Positions 1-7,322 of a DNA stretch of 64,000 nt are shown piece by piece (within the stretch, counting starts at the first letter, position 1; each line of letters begins with the position of its first letter). This DNA is from Prevotella sp. (GTDB lineage Bacteria > Bacteroidota > Bacteroidia > Bacteroidales > Bacteroidaceae): assembly GCA_021636625.1 (NCBI GenBank), contig JAJWLX010000004.1, forward strand, positions 54,625 to 118,624, written 5' to 3'. Below the pieces are notes generated by a model, which did not search any database, was not told where the DNA came from, and saw nothing but the letters and a program-made list of their open reading frames with translations. A program made the translations under genes and the position numbers.

Positions 1-924
1 CGTTCTTGGCTTTTGGCTCAGATGCAGCATCGCAGAGAGGTGGCGGAGAGTGGCAACAATTTCTTCTCTTTTGTGAAGAAGGAAGATATGCTCATCCGTT
101 GGTACGATCGCGAAGATCATACTCTTTTCGATGTTTGTGCCGATGATCATTGTCAGCGTTATCAGGGAATTACGAAGGAAACCTCACCACATGTGGCAGA
201 GGCGGTAAGACTCACCAGAGGACAGGTTCTGCTGGATGGTGATGAGATTTGTGATGCCAGATTCTCGAAGTGTTGTGGCGGTATTACCGAAGAGTTCCAG
301 TATTGCTGGGAGAATACGCCGAAGAATTATCTCACAGCCGTAAGGGATATTGCCTTGGGTGTAGAGGATGCAAAGGTTATGCCTGATCTTACCAGCGAGG
401 AAGAGGCTGAGAAGTGGATTCGCTCGAACCCACCTGCTTTCTGCAATACGACAGACAAGAAGATTCTTTCGCAGGTATTGAATGACTATGACCAGGAGAC
501 TGCCGATTTCTATCGCTGGAAGGTAACGCTCACTCAGGAGAAACTCCAGCAGCTTATCGCTGACAAACTGAAGATGGATTTTGGTGCCATCCTCGACCTG
601 AAGGCCGTTGAGCGAGGTAAGAGTGGAAGAATCAGCAAACTCCAGATTATCGGTACCGAGAAGACCTTCACCATCGGTAAGGAACTCGAAATCCGACGTG
701 CACTCAGCGATTCTCATCTTTTAAGTTCTGCTTTTGTGGTAGATAAACAGGATGAAGATGAGCAGGGAGTACCTCAGCGTTTCGAACTCATCGGTGCAGG
801 ATGGGGCCATGGAGTAGGTCTCTGTCAGATTGGTGCTGCGATGATGGGCGAGGAGGGGTATCTCTATGATGCTATCCTCCTGCACTACTATCAGGGTGCA
901 GAAATCAAGAAACTCTATAAATAA
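1..924 (+). CDS. SpoIID/LytB domain protein, 5' end missing
   Basis: The reading frame is open from the first base, so the start lies upstream of the window; the first residues RSWLLAQ match the conserved part of this family. The C-terminus has the diagnostic signature GAGWGHGVGLCQIGA followed by a YYQG motif. In Firmicutes SpoIID is a lytic transglycosylase that acts on peptidoglycan stripped of stem peptides; Bacteroidales homologues are common but less studied. Only nine bases separate the stop from the next gene, an AmpG-like permease, so the two probably form an operon concerned with cell-wall turnover or muropeptide recycling. The family assignment is firm. The precise activity and the presence of a signal peptide cannot be judged from this fragment. 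Confidence 0.9.
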   Translation, partial: RSWLLAQMQHRREVAESGNNFFSFVKKEDMLIRWYDREDHTLFDVCADDHCQRYQGITKETSPHVAEAVRLTRGQVLLDGDEICDARFSKCCGGITEEFQYCWENTPKNYLTAVRDIALGVEDAKVMPDLTSEEEAEKWIRSNPPAFCNTTDKKILSQVLNDYDQETADFYRWKVTLTQEKLQQLIADKLKMDFGAILDLKAVERGKSGRISKLQIIGTEKTFTIGKELEIRRALSDSHLLSSAFVVDKQDEDEQGVPQRFELIGAGWGHGVGLCQIGAAMMGEEGYLYDAILLHYYQGAEIKKLYK

Positions 925-933
925 AGCTGTAGA

Positions 934-2268
934 ATGGGAACATTGAAAAATAGTCGGAATCCATGGGCTTGGATTCCGACACTCTACTTTGCGGAAGGAC
1001 TGCCTAACGTTATCGTGACAGCCCTCTCTGTGGTTATGTATATGCAGTTGGGCTTGACCGATGCTGAGGTGGGTCTCTATACCGGATGGCTCGCCCTGCC
1101 TTGGGTTATCAAACCCTTGTGGAGTCCATTCATCGACCTGCTGAAGACCAAGCGCTGGTGGGTATTGACGATGCAGGCGCTCATCGGAGCAGCTCTTGCC
1201 GGAATCGCCTTTTCGCTGCCTACTGCCTTCTGGTTCCAGGCAACGATGTGTTTCTTCTTCCTCATCGCCTTCTGTAGTGCCACCCACGATATTTCGGCGG
1301 ATGGTTTCTATATGATAGAGTTGGATGAGCATACGCAGACCAAGTTCGTGGGTTTGAGAAACACCTTCTATCGCCTTGCCATCATTTTCGTGAATGGATT
1401 CCTGGTGATGCTGGCTGGTGTTCTCCAAGTGCTGTTCCGTAACCAGATTCGCTTCTCATGGGCGCTTATCTTCTACGGATTGGCAGGTATCTTCATCGGA
1501 TTGTGGCTCTATCATAGCCGGTTCATGCCGCGTCCGAAGGAGGATGTGCAGACCGATAGAACGGTGGGTGAAGTGGCGCACGAACTGAAGAATATGTTCC
1601 GCACTTTCTTTGTGAAATTCGGATTGGGAGAAACCATCTGTGTGATGCTCTTCCTCCTGCTTTATCGTTTCCCGGAAGCACTCTTGAATACGATGACCAA
1701 AACCTTCATCCTTCGTCCTAATTCGCAGGGCGGACTGGGATTGTCTCCGCAGGAATATGGCTTTGCCAATGGTACTGTTGGACTGATCGGTTTGCTGCTG
1801 GGTGGTATCATCGGCGGTATTCTGGTGAGCCGCGATGGTATGAAGAAATGGCTTTGGCCGATGGTTTGCGCCATCACCCTGCCGGATGTGGTTTACATCT
1901 ATCTGAGCTATTCGCTGAACAGCGACATCATCGTGGTTTCAAGCTGTCTCTTTATCGAGCAGTTCGGTTATGGTTTGGGCTTCACGGTTCTTACCCTTTA
2001 TATGCTGTTCTATAGCCAGGGCAAGTTCAAGACATCCCATTATTCCATCTGTACAGGTATCTCTTATTTAGGTTTGATGTTGCCAGGTATGGTTTCGGGA
2101 TATCTGAAAGATATGGTAGGCTATCGCTTGTTCTTCATTATCGTGATGGCATGCTGCGCCATCACCTTCCTGGTTACCGCTTTCCTGAAGATAGATCCTG
2201 AGTTCGGAAAGAAAGAGAAGGAGATCAAGGAGGCAATAGAAGAGGAAGAAATGGAAGTGCTAGAATAA
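934..2268 (+). CDS. AmpG-like MFS permease
   Basis: A 444-residue polytopic membrane protein of the major facilitator superfamily with about twelve hydrophobic segments. The N-terminal stretch FAEGLPNVIV and the charged loop after helix 2-3 resemble the AmpG muropeptide permease branch. The C-terminus is a short acidic cytoplasmic tail rich in E and K. It follows the SpoIID-domain gene by nine bases, and a strong terminator follows it, so it is the last gene of that operon. Uptake of anhydro-muropeptides or another cell-wall sugar fits this neighbour, but the substrate is inferred from family and context only. Confidence 0.8.
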   Translation: MGTLKNSRNPWAWIPTLYFAEGLPNVIVTALSVVMYMQLGLTDAEVGLYTGWLALPWVIKPLWSPFIDLLKTKRWWVLTMQALIGAALAGIAFSLPTAFWFQATMCFFFLIAFCSATHDISADGFYMIELDEHTQTKFVGLRNTFYRLAIIFVNGFLVMLAGVLQVLFRNQIRFSWALIFYGLAGIFIGLWLYHSRFMPRPKEDVQTDRTVGEVAHELKNMFRTFFVKFGLGETICVMLFLLLYRFPEALLNTMTKTFILRPNSQGGLGLSPQEYGFANGTVGLIGLLLGGIIGGILVSRDGMKKWLWPMVCAITLPDVVYIYLSYSLNSDIIVVSSCLFIEQFGYGLGFTVLTLYMLFYSQGKFKTSHYSICTGISYLGLMLPGMVSGYLKDMVGYRLFFIIVMACCAITFLVTAFLKIDPEFGKKEKEIKEAIEEEEMEVLE

Positions 2269-2300
2269 TATTTCTATATATAAATAGGTGAAAATCTGAG

Positions 2301-2335
2301 AAAAGGTCGTTGGGTATCGTCCCAACGACCTTTTT
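2301..2335 (+). terminator. Intrinsic terminator after the AmpG-like gene
   Basis: A 14-bp inverted repeat (AAAAGGTCGTTGGG with its complement) around a 6-nt loop, with the 3' arm ending in a T run. Confidence 0.9.
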
Positions 2336-2372
2336 ACGTTAAAGTATTTGAAATCTTTTTCTTCTGCCCTTG

Positions 2373-2418
2373 TGATATCATTTTAATATCGTATATTTGC
2401 GATATCAAAATGATATCA
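2373..2418 (+). promoter_or_regulatory. Palindromic operator around the SPFH operon promoter
   Basis: Two 19-bp arms (2373-2391 and 2400-2418) are inverted copies with one mismatch, and they flank exactly the -7 box TATATTTG at 2392-2399. Each arm contains two GATATC-type half-sites 11 bp apart (2374 and 2385; 2401 and 2412). A dimeric repressor bound here would cover the promoter. The ribbon-helix-helix protein encoded at 3425-3667 in the same operon is the natural candidate; that link is inference. Confidence 0.8.
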
Positions 2419-2449
2419 ACATCAATAACGTAATAAATAAAGTAAAATT

Positions 2450-3418
2450 ATGGAGAATAAGGAATTTACGTATCAGGGAAAGACCTTGAATGGCATCCTG
2501 ATGTTAGTATTAAACATCATCGGCTTTCTGGCTGGAGTTGGCTTGTTTATATTTGCCTGCGTTTCGCAAGAAGGCTGGCTGGCAAATGTCTGTGGTGTTT
2601 GTGGCGTACTGCTTCTCATCCTGAGCATCATCTGCGTCTGCGGTTTCATCCTGGTAGAGCCGGGTCAGGCTCGCGTATTGCTTTTCTTCGGTAAGTATCG
2701 TGGCACTTTTACAGAGCCGGGTTACTATTGGCTGAATCCGTTTATCAGTCAGAAGAAGCTTTCGCTTCGTGTGCGCAACCTCGATGCCGAACCTATCAAG
2801 GTGAATGACAAGACGGGTAATCCGATTATGATTGGTATGGTGCTGGTATGGAAACTGAAAGATACCTACAAGGCTATCTTTGAGATTGATACCCAGACGA
2901 TGGCTGAGGGTTCTACAGGTCAGGCTGGCATTGGTGCTTCTGCTGCACAGATCATGAACATGCTGGGCCGCTTTGTCCAGATTCAGGCAGATGCCGCTCT
3001 CCGTCAGGTAGCTGGACAGTATGCCTACGATGATGACGAGGGTGGAAAGTCGAATCAGATTACGCTTCGAGATGGAAGTGATGAGATTAACAAGGAGTTG
3101 GAGGCTCGCATCGACGAGCGCTTGGCGATGGCAGGTATTGAGGTAGTAGAGGCTCGCATCAACTATCTGGCTTATGCACCGGAGATTGCAGCCGTGATGC
3201 TTCGTCGCCAGCAGGCTTCAGCCATCATCTCTGCCAGAGAGAAGATAGTTGAGGGAGCCGTGTCGATGGTGAAAATGGCATTGCAGAAGTTGAGCGATGA
3301 AGATGTGGTAGAGCTTGATGACGACAAGAAGGCTGCCATGGTCAGCAATCTGCTCGTAGTGCTCTGTGGCGATGATACCGCCCAGCCTGTAGTAAATACG
3401 GGAACATTGAATCATTAA
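2450..3418 (+). CDS. SPFH/Band 7 domain membrane protein
   Basis: 322 residues. Two hydrophobic segments at about residues 14-38 and 45-72 anchor the protein. A Band 7/SPFH domain follows, starting with the typical VEPGQARVLLFFGKYRGT and running to about residue 270 (QASAIISAREKIVEGAV). SPFH proteins form oligomeric rings or cages in the membrane and often regulate proteases or membrane organisation. The gene is first in an operon with a ribbon-helix-helix protein six bases downstream and a six-helix membrane protein. The promoter lies inside a large palindrome, so the operon is probably tightly repressed. The substrate or partner is unknown. Confidence 0.9.
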   Translation: MENKEFTYQGKTLNGILMLVLNIIGFLAGVGLFIFACVSQEGWLANVCGVCGVLLLILSIICVCGFILVEPGQARVLLFFGKYRGTFTEPGYYWLNPFISQKKLSLRVRNLDAEPIKVNDKTGNPIMIGMVLVWKLKDTYKAIFEIDTQTMAEGSTGQAGIGASAAQIMNMLGRFVQIQADAALRQVAGQYAYDDDEGGKSNQITLRDGSDEINKELEARIDERLAMAGIEVVEARINYLAYAPEIAAVMLRRQQASAIISAREKIVEGAVSMVKMALQKLSDEDVVELDDDKKAAMVSNLLVVLCGDDTAQPVVNTGTLNH

Positions 3419-3424
3419 AAAAGT

Positions 3425-3667
3425 ATGGCTAAAAAGGAAACAAATACGAAGAGTTTTATATTGCGCATTGATTCGGAAACGATGAGTGCCATTGAAGCGT
3501 GGGCGGAGGATGAGTTCCGCTCAACCAACGGCCAGCTGCAATGGATCATCGCTGAAGCGCTGCGCAAGGCTGGCAGACTGCCTAAGAAAAAGAAGGCTGC
3601 ATCAAAGAAAACGAAGGAAGAAGTCGATTCAAATCAAATAGGAGGGGAAAAGAAAGATGAAGAATAA
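3425..3667 (+). CDS. Ribbon-helix-helix (Arc-like) DNA-binding protein
   Basis: 80 residues. Residues about 10-50 (SFILRIDSETMSAIEAWAED through LRKAGR) fit the ribbon-helix-helix fold, with a short strand for the DNA groove and two helices. The tail is very rich in lysine and acidic residues. The stop overlaps the start of the next gene by 11 bases, indicating translational coupling. The protein is the likely ligand of the palindromic operator upstream of the operon (autoregulation), inferred from co-location and from the 11-bp half-site spacing. It is not accompanied by an evident toxin, so an antitoxin role is less likely. Confidence 0.8.
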   Translation: MAKKETNTKSFILRIDSETMSAIEAWAEDEFRSTNGQLQWIIAEALRKAGRLPKKKKAASKKTKEEVDSNQIGGEKKDEE

Positions 3668-4412
3668 AATATTTAGATTTGTGCTTGATTTATTCAAAAA
3701 TGGCGATAAGGAAGAGCAGGCTGGCATCTTTGCGCAAGTCAAGATCTATCGTTCTACAAGTGCCAGGGTCTTTGAAATTATTGTAGGAATCCTGGTTCTT
3801 GCCATGTGGCTGCTCACCATCAGGAATGTCATTCATGCCACATCTGATGATTTGCCTTATCTTCTTCTGTTGGCTGGAATGGGTACTTTTTTCCCTATTG
3901 CTTGTTTGCTTCACAGCTATCATCCAAAGGCCAATGACTTTCCTTTTGTCAAGATTGTCAATGCCCGACAGGTATATTACCTGTCCCTGTTGGGTCGCTA
4001 TGCAGCTTTATGGTCAGCCCTCTTCTGGTTATGGATTAGTTGTATGGATTTTATCGGAAGTGAGCCTGTATTTGTGGGTGGAGTGATCGTTTGCTGTGTT
4101 CTTTTATGTCTGAACGGTGTATTCTTTTTTTATAAGATATACCAGTTGAGAAACCTGGTAGAAGTAGAGGATCCTGAGCCAGCTATCAAAAACGAGAAAC
4201 TCTTGACTATCGGTGTATTGGTATTGACGGCGGTTTTAGGTTTTGCGTTGCATCTCCTGCCGATTTGGGATTGTATGCCAAAGATATTAAGTGGAATTTT
4301 AAGAGGAATCCTCGTCATAGCAATGGTAGTAGGCATCGTCTGGGTATGCAAGAGATACTTCGGCCTTTTCCGTGAAATAGATAAAGACGCCTCCGATTCA
4401 TCCAGGAAATAG
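3657..4412 (+). CDS. Six-helix membrane protein, function unknown
   Basis: 251 residues with about six hydrophobic segments (roughly residues 37-58, 66-90, 105-125, 135-160, 180-202 and 212-232). I do not recognise a family. The start overlaps the ribbon-helix-helix gene by 11 bases, making it the third gene of the SPFH operon. A membrane partner of the SPFH protein is a reasonable guess. An inverted repeat (AGACGCCTC at 4385-4393 with its complement at 4412-4420) spans the stop codon and could act as a weak transcription end toward the convergent gene. Confidence 0.75.
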   Translation: MKNKIFRFVLDLFKNGDKEEQAGIFAQVKIYRSTSARVFEIIVGILVLAMWLLTIRNVIHATSDDLPYLLLLAGMGTFFPIACLLHSYHPKANDFPFVKIVNARQVYYLSLLGRYAALWSALFWLWISCMDFIGSEPVFVGGVIVCCVLLCLNGVFFFYKIYQLRNLVEVEDPEPAIKNEKLLTIGVLVLTAVLGFALHLLPIWDCMPKILSGILRGILVIAMVVGIVWVCKRYFGLFREIDKDASDSSRK

Positions 4413-4441
4413 AGGCGTCTCCGATTCGTCGCAACAGTTAT

Positions 4442-4855
4442 TTATTCCCCGATAATCGTTGCGATGAGGTGTCGGCTTCCGCCTCCCTCTCTGAATTCAC
4501 ATAGATAAATCCCCTGCCATGTACCAAGGTTCAATCTGCCGTTGGTAATAGGAATGGTGAGCGATACACCCACCATGCTCGATTTGGCATGCGCCGACAT
4601 ATCCGTAGGTCCTTCATCCTGATGCAGGTATCTTGGGTCGCCATCTGGAACCAATCTTTCGAAGATACCCTTTAAATCATGTCTCACATCAGGGTCGAAG
4701 TTCTCGTTCAGCGACAATCCGCAACTGGTATGTCTTACGAAGAGGTTCAGAATCCCCGTCTTAGGCAGCGCCGGCAAGTTCCTCATCACCTCGTTGGTTA
4801 CGAGGTGAAAGCCGCGAGGAAGCGGGCGCAATGAAAATTCTACTTGCTGTATCAT
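4442..4855 (-). CDS. yjbQ: YjbQ/UPF0047 family protein
   Basis: 137 residues, the usual full length. The family signatures are clear: FVRHTSCGLSLNENFDPDV, the HQDEGPTDMSAHAKSSMVG segment and the C-terminal LGTWQGIYLCEF with RHLIATIIGE. Members are small trimeric beta-barrel proteins; some show thiamin-phosphate synthase activity or complement such mutants, but the physiological role is unsettled. The gene stands alone and converges on the SPFH operon. Confidence 0.92.
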   Translation of the reverse strand: MIQQVEFSLRPLPRGFHLVTNEVMRNLPALPKTGILNLFVRHTSCGLSLNENFDPDVRHDLKGIFERLVPDGDPRYLHQDEGPTDMSAHAKSSMVGVSLTIPITNGRLNLGTWQGIYLCEFREGGGSRHLIATIIGE

Positions 4856-4907
4856 ATCATTCTTTATAGTCTTTGAATAGTCTTATATCTTTCTGATAAT
4901 CATGGTG

Positions 4908-4915
4908 CAAAGATA
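4908..4915 (-). promoter_or_regulatory. -7 box upstream of yjbQ
   Basis: TATCTTTG on the minus strand, matching TAnnTTTG, about 50 nt before the start codon. A second minus-strand match, TATATTTG, lies further upstream at 4950-4957. Confidence 0.6.
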
Positions 4916-5013
4916 ATTATAATTTTATTATTATGATACTATTATAATGCAAATATAGGAAAGTTTAACCATTTGAGGAATTCTCTTCCTTGCTATCTGC
5001 TACCCCGAAAAAT

Positions 5014-5031
5014 CTTCTTCTTTAGAAGAAG
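5014..5031 (-). terminator. Possible minus-strand terminator hairpin
   Basis: CTTCTTC and GAAGAAG arms with a 4-nt loop. Read on the minus strand it is followed by ATTTTT. It would end the minus-strand transcript predicted from the promoter at 5559-5590. Weak alone. Confidence 0.35.
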
Positions 5032-5062
5032 GAAAAAAACAAGAAAAATAATCCCGAAAAAA

Positions 5063-5094
5063 TTTGGTGGTTTCAGAATAATGATGTACTTTTG
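5063..5094 (+). promoter_or_regulatory. Promoter of the 75-aa gene
   Basis: TTTG at 5063-5066 and TACTTTTG at 5087-5094 with a 20-nt spacer, close to the Bacteroidetes housekeeping consensus. Transcription would begin near 5100 and give a leader of about 115 nt. Confidence 0.75.
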
Positions 5095-5213
5095 CACCCG
5101 AAATCAAGCATTAAGAGTTGCCCAGTTGCGGCACACCAACCGAGTTTCGCATAGAGATAACCACGGTGGTAAAAGAATGTGTAAGTGTTTAACAACTTAA
5201 AATAATTATCTTT

Positions 5214-5441
5214 ATGAATCCAAATTCAGATTTAAAGAACAATGAGAGTGTAATGGCAGCTAATGCCGAGTCAAGAATTTCAGAGTATGCTGCCCGTTTT
5301 GCCGCATACAGCGATGAGCGTTTGAAGCAGACCGTGGATCACGAGCGCAAGGTTCGTGGTTGGGGCAGCGAGCGCAGTTACTTCCTTGCCGCCTTGCGAG
5401 GAGAGTGCGAGAAGCGAGGCATTGATTACTGCTGGAAGTAG
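5214..5441 (+). CDS. Small conserved-looking cytoplasmic protein, function unknown
   Basis: 75 residues, soluble and charged, with an aromatic and arginine-rich second half (TVDHERKVRGWGSERSYFLAAL) and two cysteines near the C-terminus. I recognise no family. It is called as a gene because it has a consensus promoter, a plausible start and a composition unlike random frames. The roughly 115-nt leader is long for such a short gene. A minus-strand promoter beyond its 3' end points back across it. Confidence 0.65.
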   Translation: MNPNSDLKNNESVMAANAESRISEYAARFAAYSDERLKQTVDHERKVRGWGSERSYFLAALRGECEKRGIDYCWK

Positions 5442-5447
5442 GGGAAT

Positions 5448-5467
5448 GTTTCCCACGGATTTCACAG
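5448..5467 (-). repeat. Dispersed intergenic repeat, copy 1
   Basis: On the minus strand this reads CTGTGAAATCCGTGGGAAAC. It matches 19 of 20 bases of the copy at 50767-50786. Confidence 0.6.
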
Positions 5468-5558
5468 TTTTCCAACTGATAATCTTTTTATTACGTATTT
5501 TACATAGTTTGATTTTTTTATGTAACCCTCTTTTGGGATAGGTTTTGAAACCCGATTG

Positions 5559-5590
5559 CAAAGATATGATATTATTTATGGATATACAAA
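5559..5590 (-). promoter_or_regulatory. Minus-strand promoter facing the 75-aa gene
   Basis: TTTG (5587-5590) and TATCTTTG (5559-5566) on the minus strand, 20 nt apart. No minus-strand gene follows, so a transcript from here would be antisense to 5214-5441. Confidence 0.55.
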
Positions 5591-5679
5591 TGTTTGGGGC
5601 TATAAATTAAAGTAAAAAAGTGGCAACTGGTTTTCAGGTTGTTATTTTTACTTTACAATTTAAACGTGACCGAAAAATA

Positions 5680-5754
5680 TCTTAAGAGAAGATATTATTT
5701 CCCTTAAGGAAAAAACTATTTTCCCTTAAGGAAAAAAATAAAAAACCTTAAGGG
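5680..5754. repeat. 22-bp-period palindrome array A
   Basis: CTTAAG occurs at 5681, 5703, 5725 and 5747, exactly 22 bp apart each time. The last three are CCTTAAGG with A-rich right flanks and T/C-rich left flanks, giving an extended dyad around each centre. The spacer bases between centres are not conserved. Confidence 0.8.
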
Positions 5755-6014
5755 AAAAATCAGAATCTCTTCTTTCCCCATTTTTCCGGTGTTTTTGCCT
5801 GATTTCCTTTCTTTGGAATATTGTTTACATAGAGAAGAGAAAAAGATGTTCTTTCTGCTGCTTCCCTTGCTCTGTTCATTCACCTCGGCAACTACCTTTC
5901 CTGTGGCTTTTCCTGCCAGGGCAGTCTGGGATTATTTCCAAGACTGCTCCTGGGTTTGTTGAATTCGCGAGCGATGAAATCTGCCTGAAACCATTAATAG
6001 ATGTTATTTATGAT

Positions 6015-6062
6015 ATAATAGACAAACACTTTCGTTTATCTATTATAAAATCCGTATCTTTG
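6015..6062 (+). promoter_or_regulatory. Operator and promoter of the redox operon
   Basis: A 13-bp inverted repeat (6015-6027 and 6033-6045, 12 of 13 matching, arms ATAATAGACAAAC type, 5-nt loop) lies just upstream of TATCTTTG at 6055-6062. It covers the place where the -33 element would be, so a regulator bound here would control access of polymerase. The OxyR-like protein encoded at the end of the operon is one candidate ligand. Confidence 0.7.
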
Positions 6063-6090
6063 CAGCAAAATTCAAATAAACAAGATAAAT

Positions 6091-6489
6091 ATGGAAACAA
6101 GAAAAGAAATTGCAGCAGAGAAGAAGCGTTGTGGGGCTCATAACTGTACCCAGGCAGTGGTTTGTACCTATCATGACTATACAGGTATGGACGAAGCGAC
6201 ACTCAAGCATATAGGCAATGCCTTTGCTGCAGGAATGGGTAATATGGAAGGAACCTGCGGTGCCCTCATAGGAGCAGGAGTGGTATTAGGCCTTGCAACA
6301 AAGGATAAGGCTAAGTCTGTCAAGGCGATGCGACAGATCATGACCCAATTCCAGCAGCACAACGGAGCTACCCAGTGCAAGCTTCTCAAAGGGGTGGGAA
6401 CTGGTAAGATACTCAGAGAATGCCCGCTCTGCGTAGCCGATGCGGCAGAATTCCTGGAAGGGCAATTGGAAAAACTAACCGGTCAATAA
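6091..6489 (+). CDS. C_GCAxxG_C_C family redox protein
   Basis: 132 residues. It carries the family's cysteine pattern: CGAHNC near the N-terminus, EGTCGALIGAG in the middle, and CKLL plus CPLCV near the C-terminus. Members are small, probably soluble proteins thought to be redox active or metal binding; the reaction is unknown. It is the first gene of an operon with a two-cluster ferredoxin six bases downstream, an iron-sulfur membrane protein and an OxyR homologue. That order suggests an electron-transfer or thiol-redox function. Confidence 0.85.
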   Translation: METRKEIAAEKKRCGAHNCTQAVVCTYHDYTGMDEATLKHIGNAFAAGMGNMEGTCGALIGAGVVLGLATKDKAKSVKAMRQIMTQFQQHNGATQCKLLKGVGTGKILRECPLCVADAAEFLEGQLEKLTGQ

Positions 6490-6495
6490 AAGCAG

Positions 6496-6687
6496 ATGGC
6501 AAAATACAAGGCGCAAAGCGAGCACGACCGCTGCGTGGCATGTGGTGTTTGCGTAAAGGTATGTCCCAAGGATGCCGTCAGCATCTACCGAGGATGTTAT
6601 GCTGTAGTAAATGAGGATTTGTGCATAGGCTGCGGCATCTGTGAAAAGAACTGTCCGGCAGGAGTCATGCACAAGATATTGAGATAA
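6496..6687 (+). CDS. Small 2[4Fe-4S] ferredoxin
   Basis: 63 residues with two classical motifs, CVACGVCVKVCP and CIGCGICEKNCP, each expected to ligate a [4Fe-4S] cluster. It lies six bases after the C_GCAxxG gene and 18 bases before the membrane iron-sulfur protein, so it probably shuttles electrons between them in the cytoplasm. The length is normal for a stand-alone bacterial-type ferredoxin. Confidence 0.95.
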   Translation: MAKYKAQSEHDRCVACGVCVKVCPKDAVSIYRGCYAVVNEDLCIGCGICEKNCPAGVMHKILR

Positions 6688-6705
6688 CAGATTAAAAGCA
6701 TTTTT

Positions 6706-7284
6706 ATGGCAAGACAAAAAAGCAAGAAGTGGAGTGATTATATGTGGCTGGTATCCGCTACCTATTTCACTCTTGGATTCTTCAATATCGTGTTTGCGTG
6801 GTTGGGAGTCATCTGTTTTATGATTCCGCTGCTCATGGCTATTTTCGGAGGCGGCAAGGGATATTGCAACAACTATTGTGGGCGTGGTCAACTTTTCCTG
6901 CAGATAGGAAATACCCTGGGATGGTCGCGCAAGAAGGTGGCACCAAGATGGTTATCATCCAAATGGTTCCGTCATGGATTTCTGCTTTTCTTCATGTTCT
7001 TCTTCATCCAGATGATTATCCTCACTGTGATGGTGGCAAAGGGCACAGAGAATCTCCATCAGACTATTCACCTGCTCTGGACTTTTGATGTTCCCTGGCA
7101 CTGGGCATATCCAGTAGAGATAGAACCCTGGAAGGCGCAGTTTGCCTTCGGTCTCTATGGCATCATGCTCACCTCGCTGATAGTGGGTGTGCTACTCACC
7201 ATCTTCTATCGTCCTAGAACCTGGTGTGTTTTCTGTCCGATGGGCAACATGACTCAACTCATCTGCAAGCTCAAGGCAAGATAA
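6706..7284 (+). CDS. NapH/CcoG-like membrane iron-sulfur protein
   Basis: 192 residues with about four hydrophobic segments (roughly residues 16-45, 85-108, 118-135 and 145-168). Cysteine motifs YCNNYCGRGQLF and WCVFCPMGN flank the membrane part and match the NapH/polyferredoxin-type layout with short CxxxC and CxxC clusters. It lacks the C-terminal double ferredoxin domain of full NapH, which the separate upstream ferredoxin may supply. A quinone- or membrane-linked electron relay is likely, by family inference. Confidence 0.8.
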   Translation: MARQKSKKWSDYMWLVSATYFTLGFFNIVFAWLGVICFMIPLLMAIFGGGKGYCNNYCGRGQLFLQIGNTLGWSRKKVAPRWLSSKWFRHGFLLFFMFFFIQMIILTVMVAKGTENLHQTIHLLWTFDVPWHWAYPVEIEPWKAQFAFGLYGIMLTSLIVGVLLTIFYRPRTWCVFCPMGNMTQLICKLKAR

Positions 7285-7322
7285 GCCCTGTACTTGGCTG
7301 ATGATATAAATAGAATAACGAT

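Larger units (their letters stand above)
4856..5213. other. Intergenic region between yjbQ and the 75-aa gene
   Basis: AT-rich divergent spacer. It holds the yjbQ promoter, a plus-strand promoter near 5063-5094, a roughly 115-nt leader before the small gene, and a 7-bp hairpin at 5014-5031 (CTTCTTC arms) that has a T run on the minus-strand side. No gene seen. Confidence 0.6.
5442..6090. other. 650-bp gene-free region
   Basis: Contains a dispersed repeat copy just after the 75-aa gene, a minus-strand promoter at 5559-5590, a 22-bp-period palindrome array at 5680-5754, and the operator-promoter of the redox operon at 6015-6062. No convincing coding frame on either strand. Confidence 0.7.

Noticed and set aside
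5260..5561. Two short minus-strand frames (71 and 93 residues) across the 75-aa gene
   Set aside because: Cysteine- and serine-rich shadow sequences; one starts before the predicted minus-strand transcript start.
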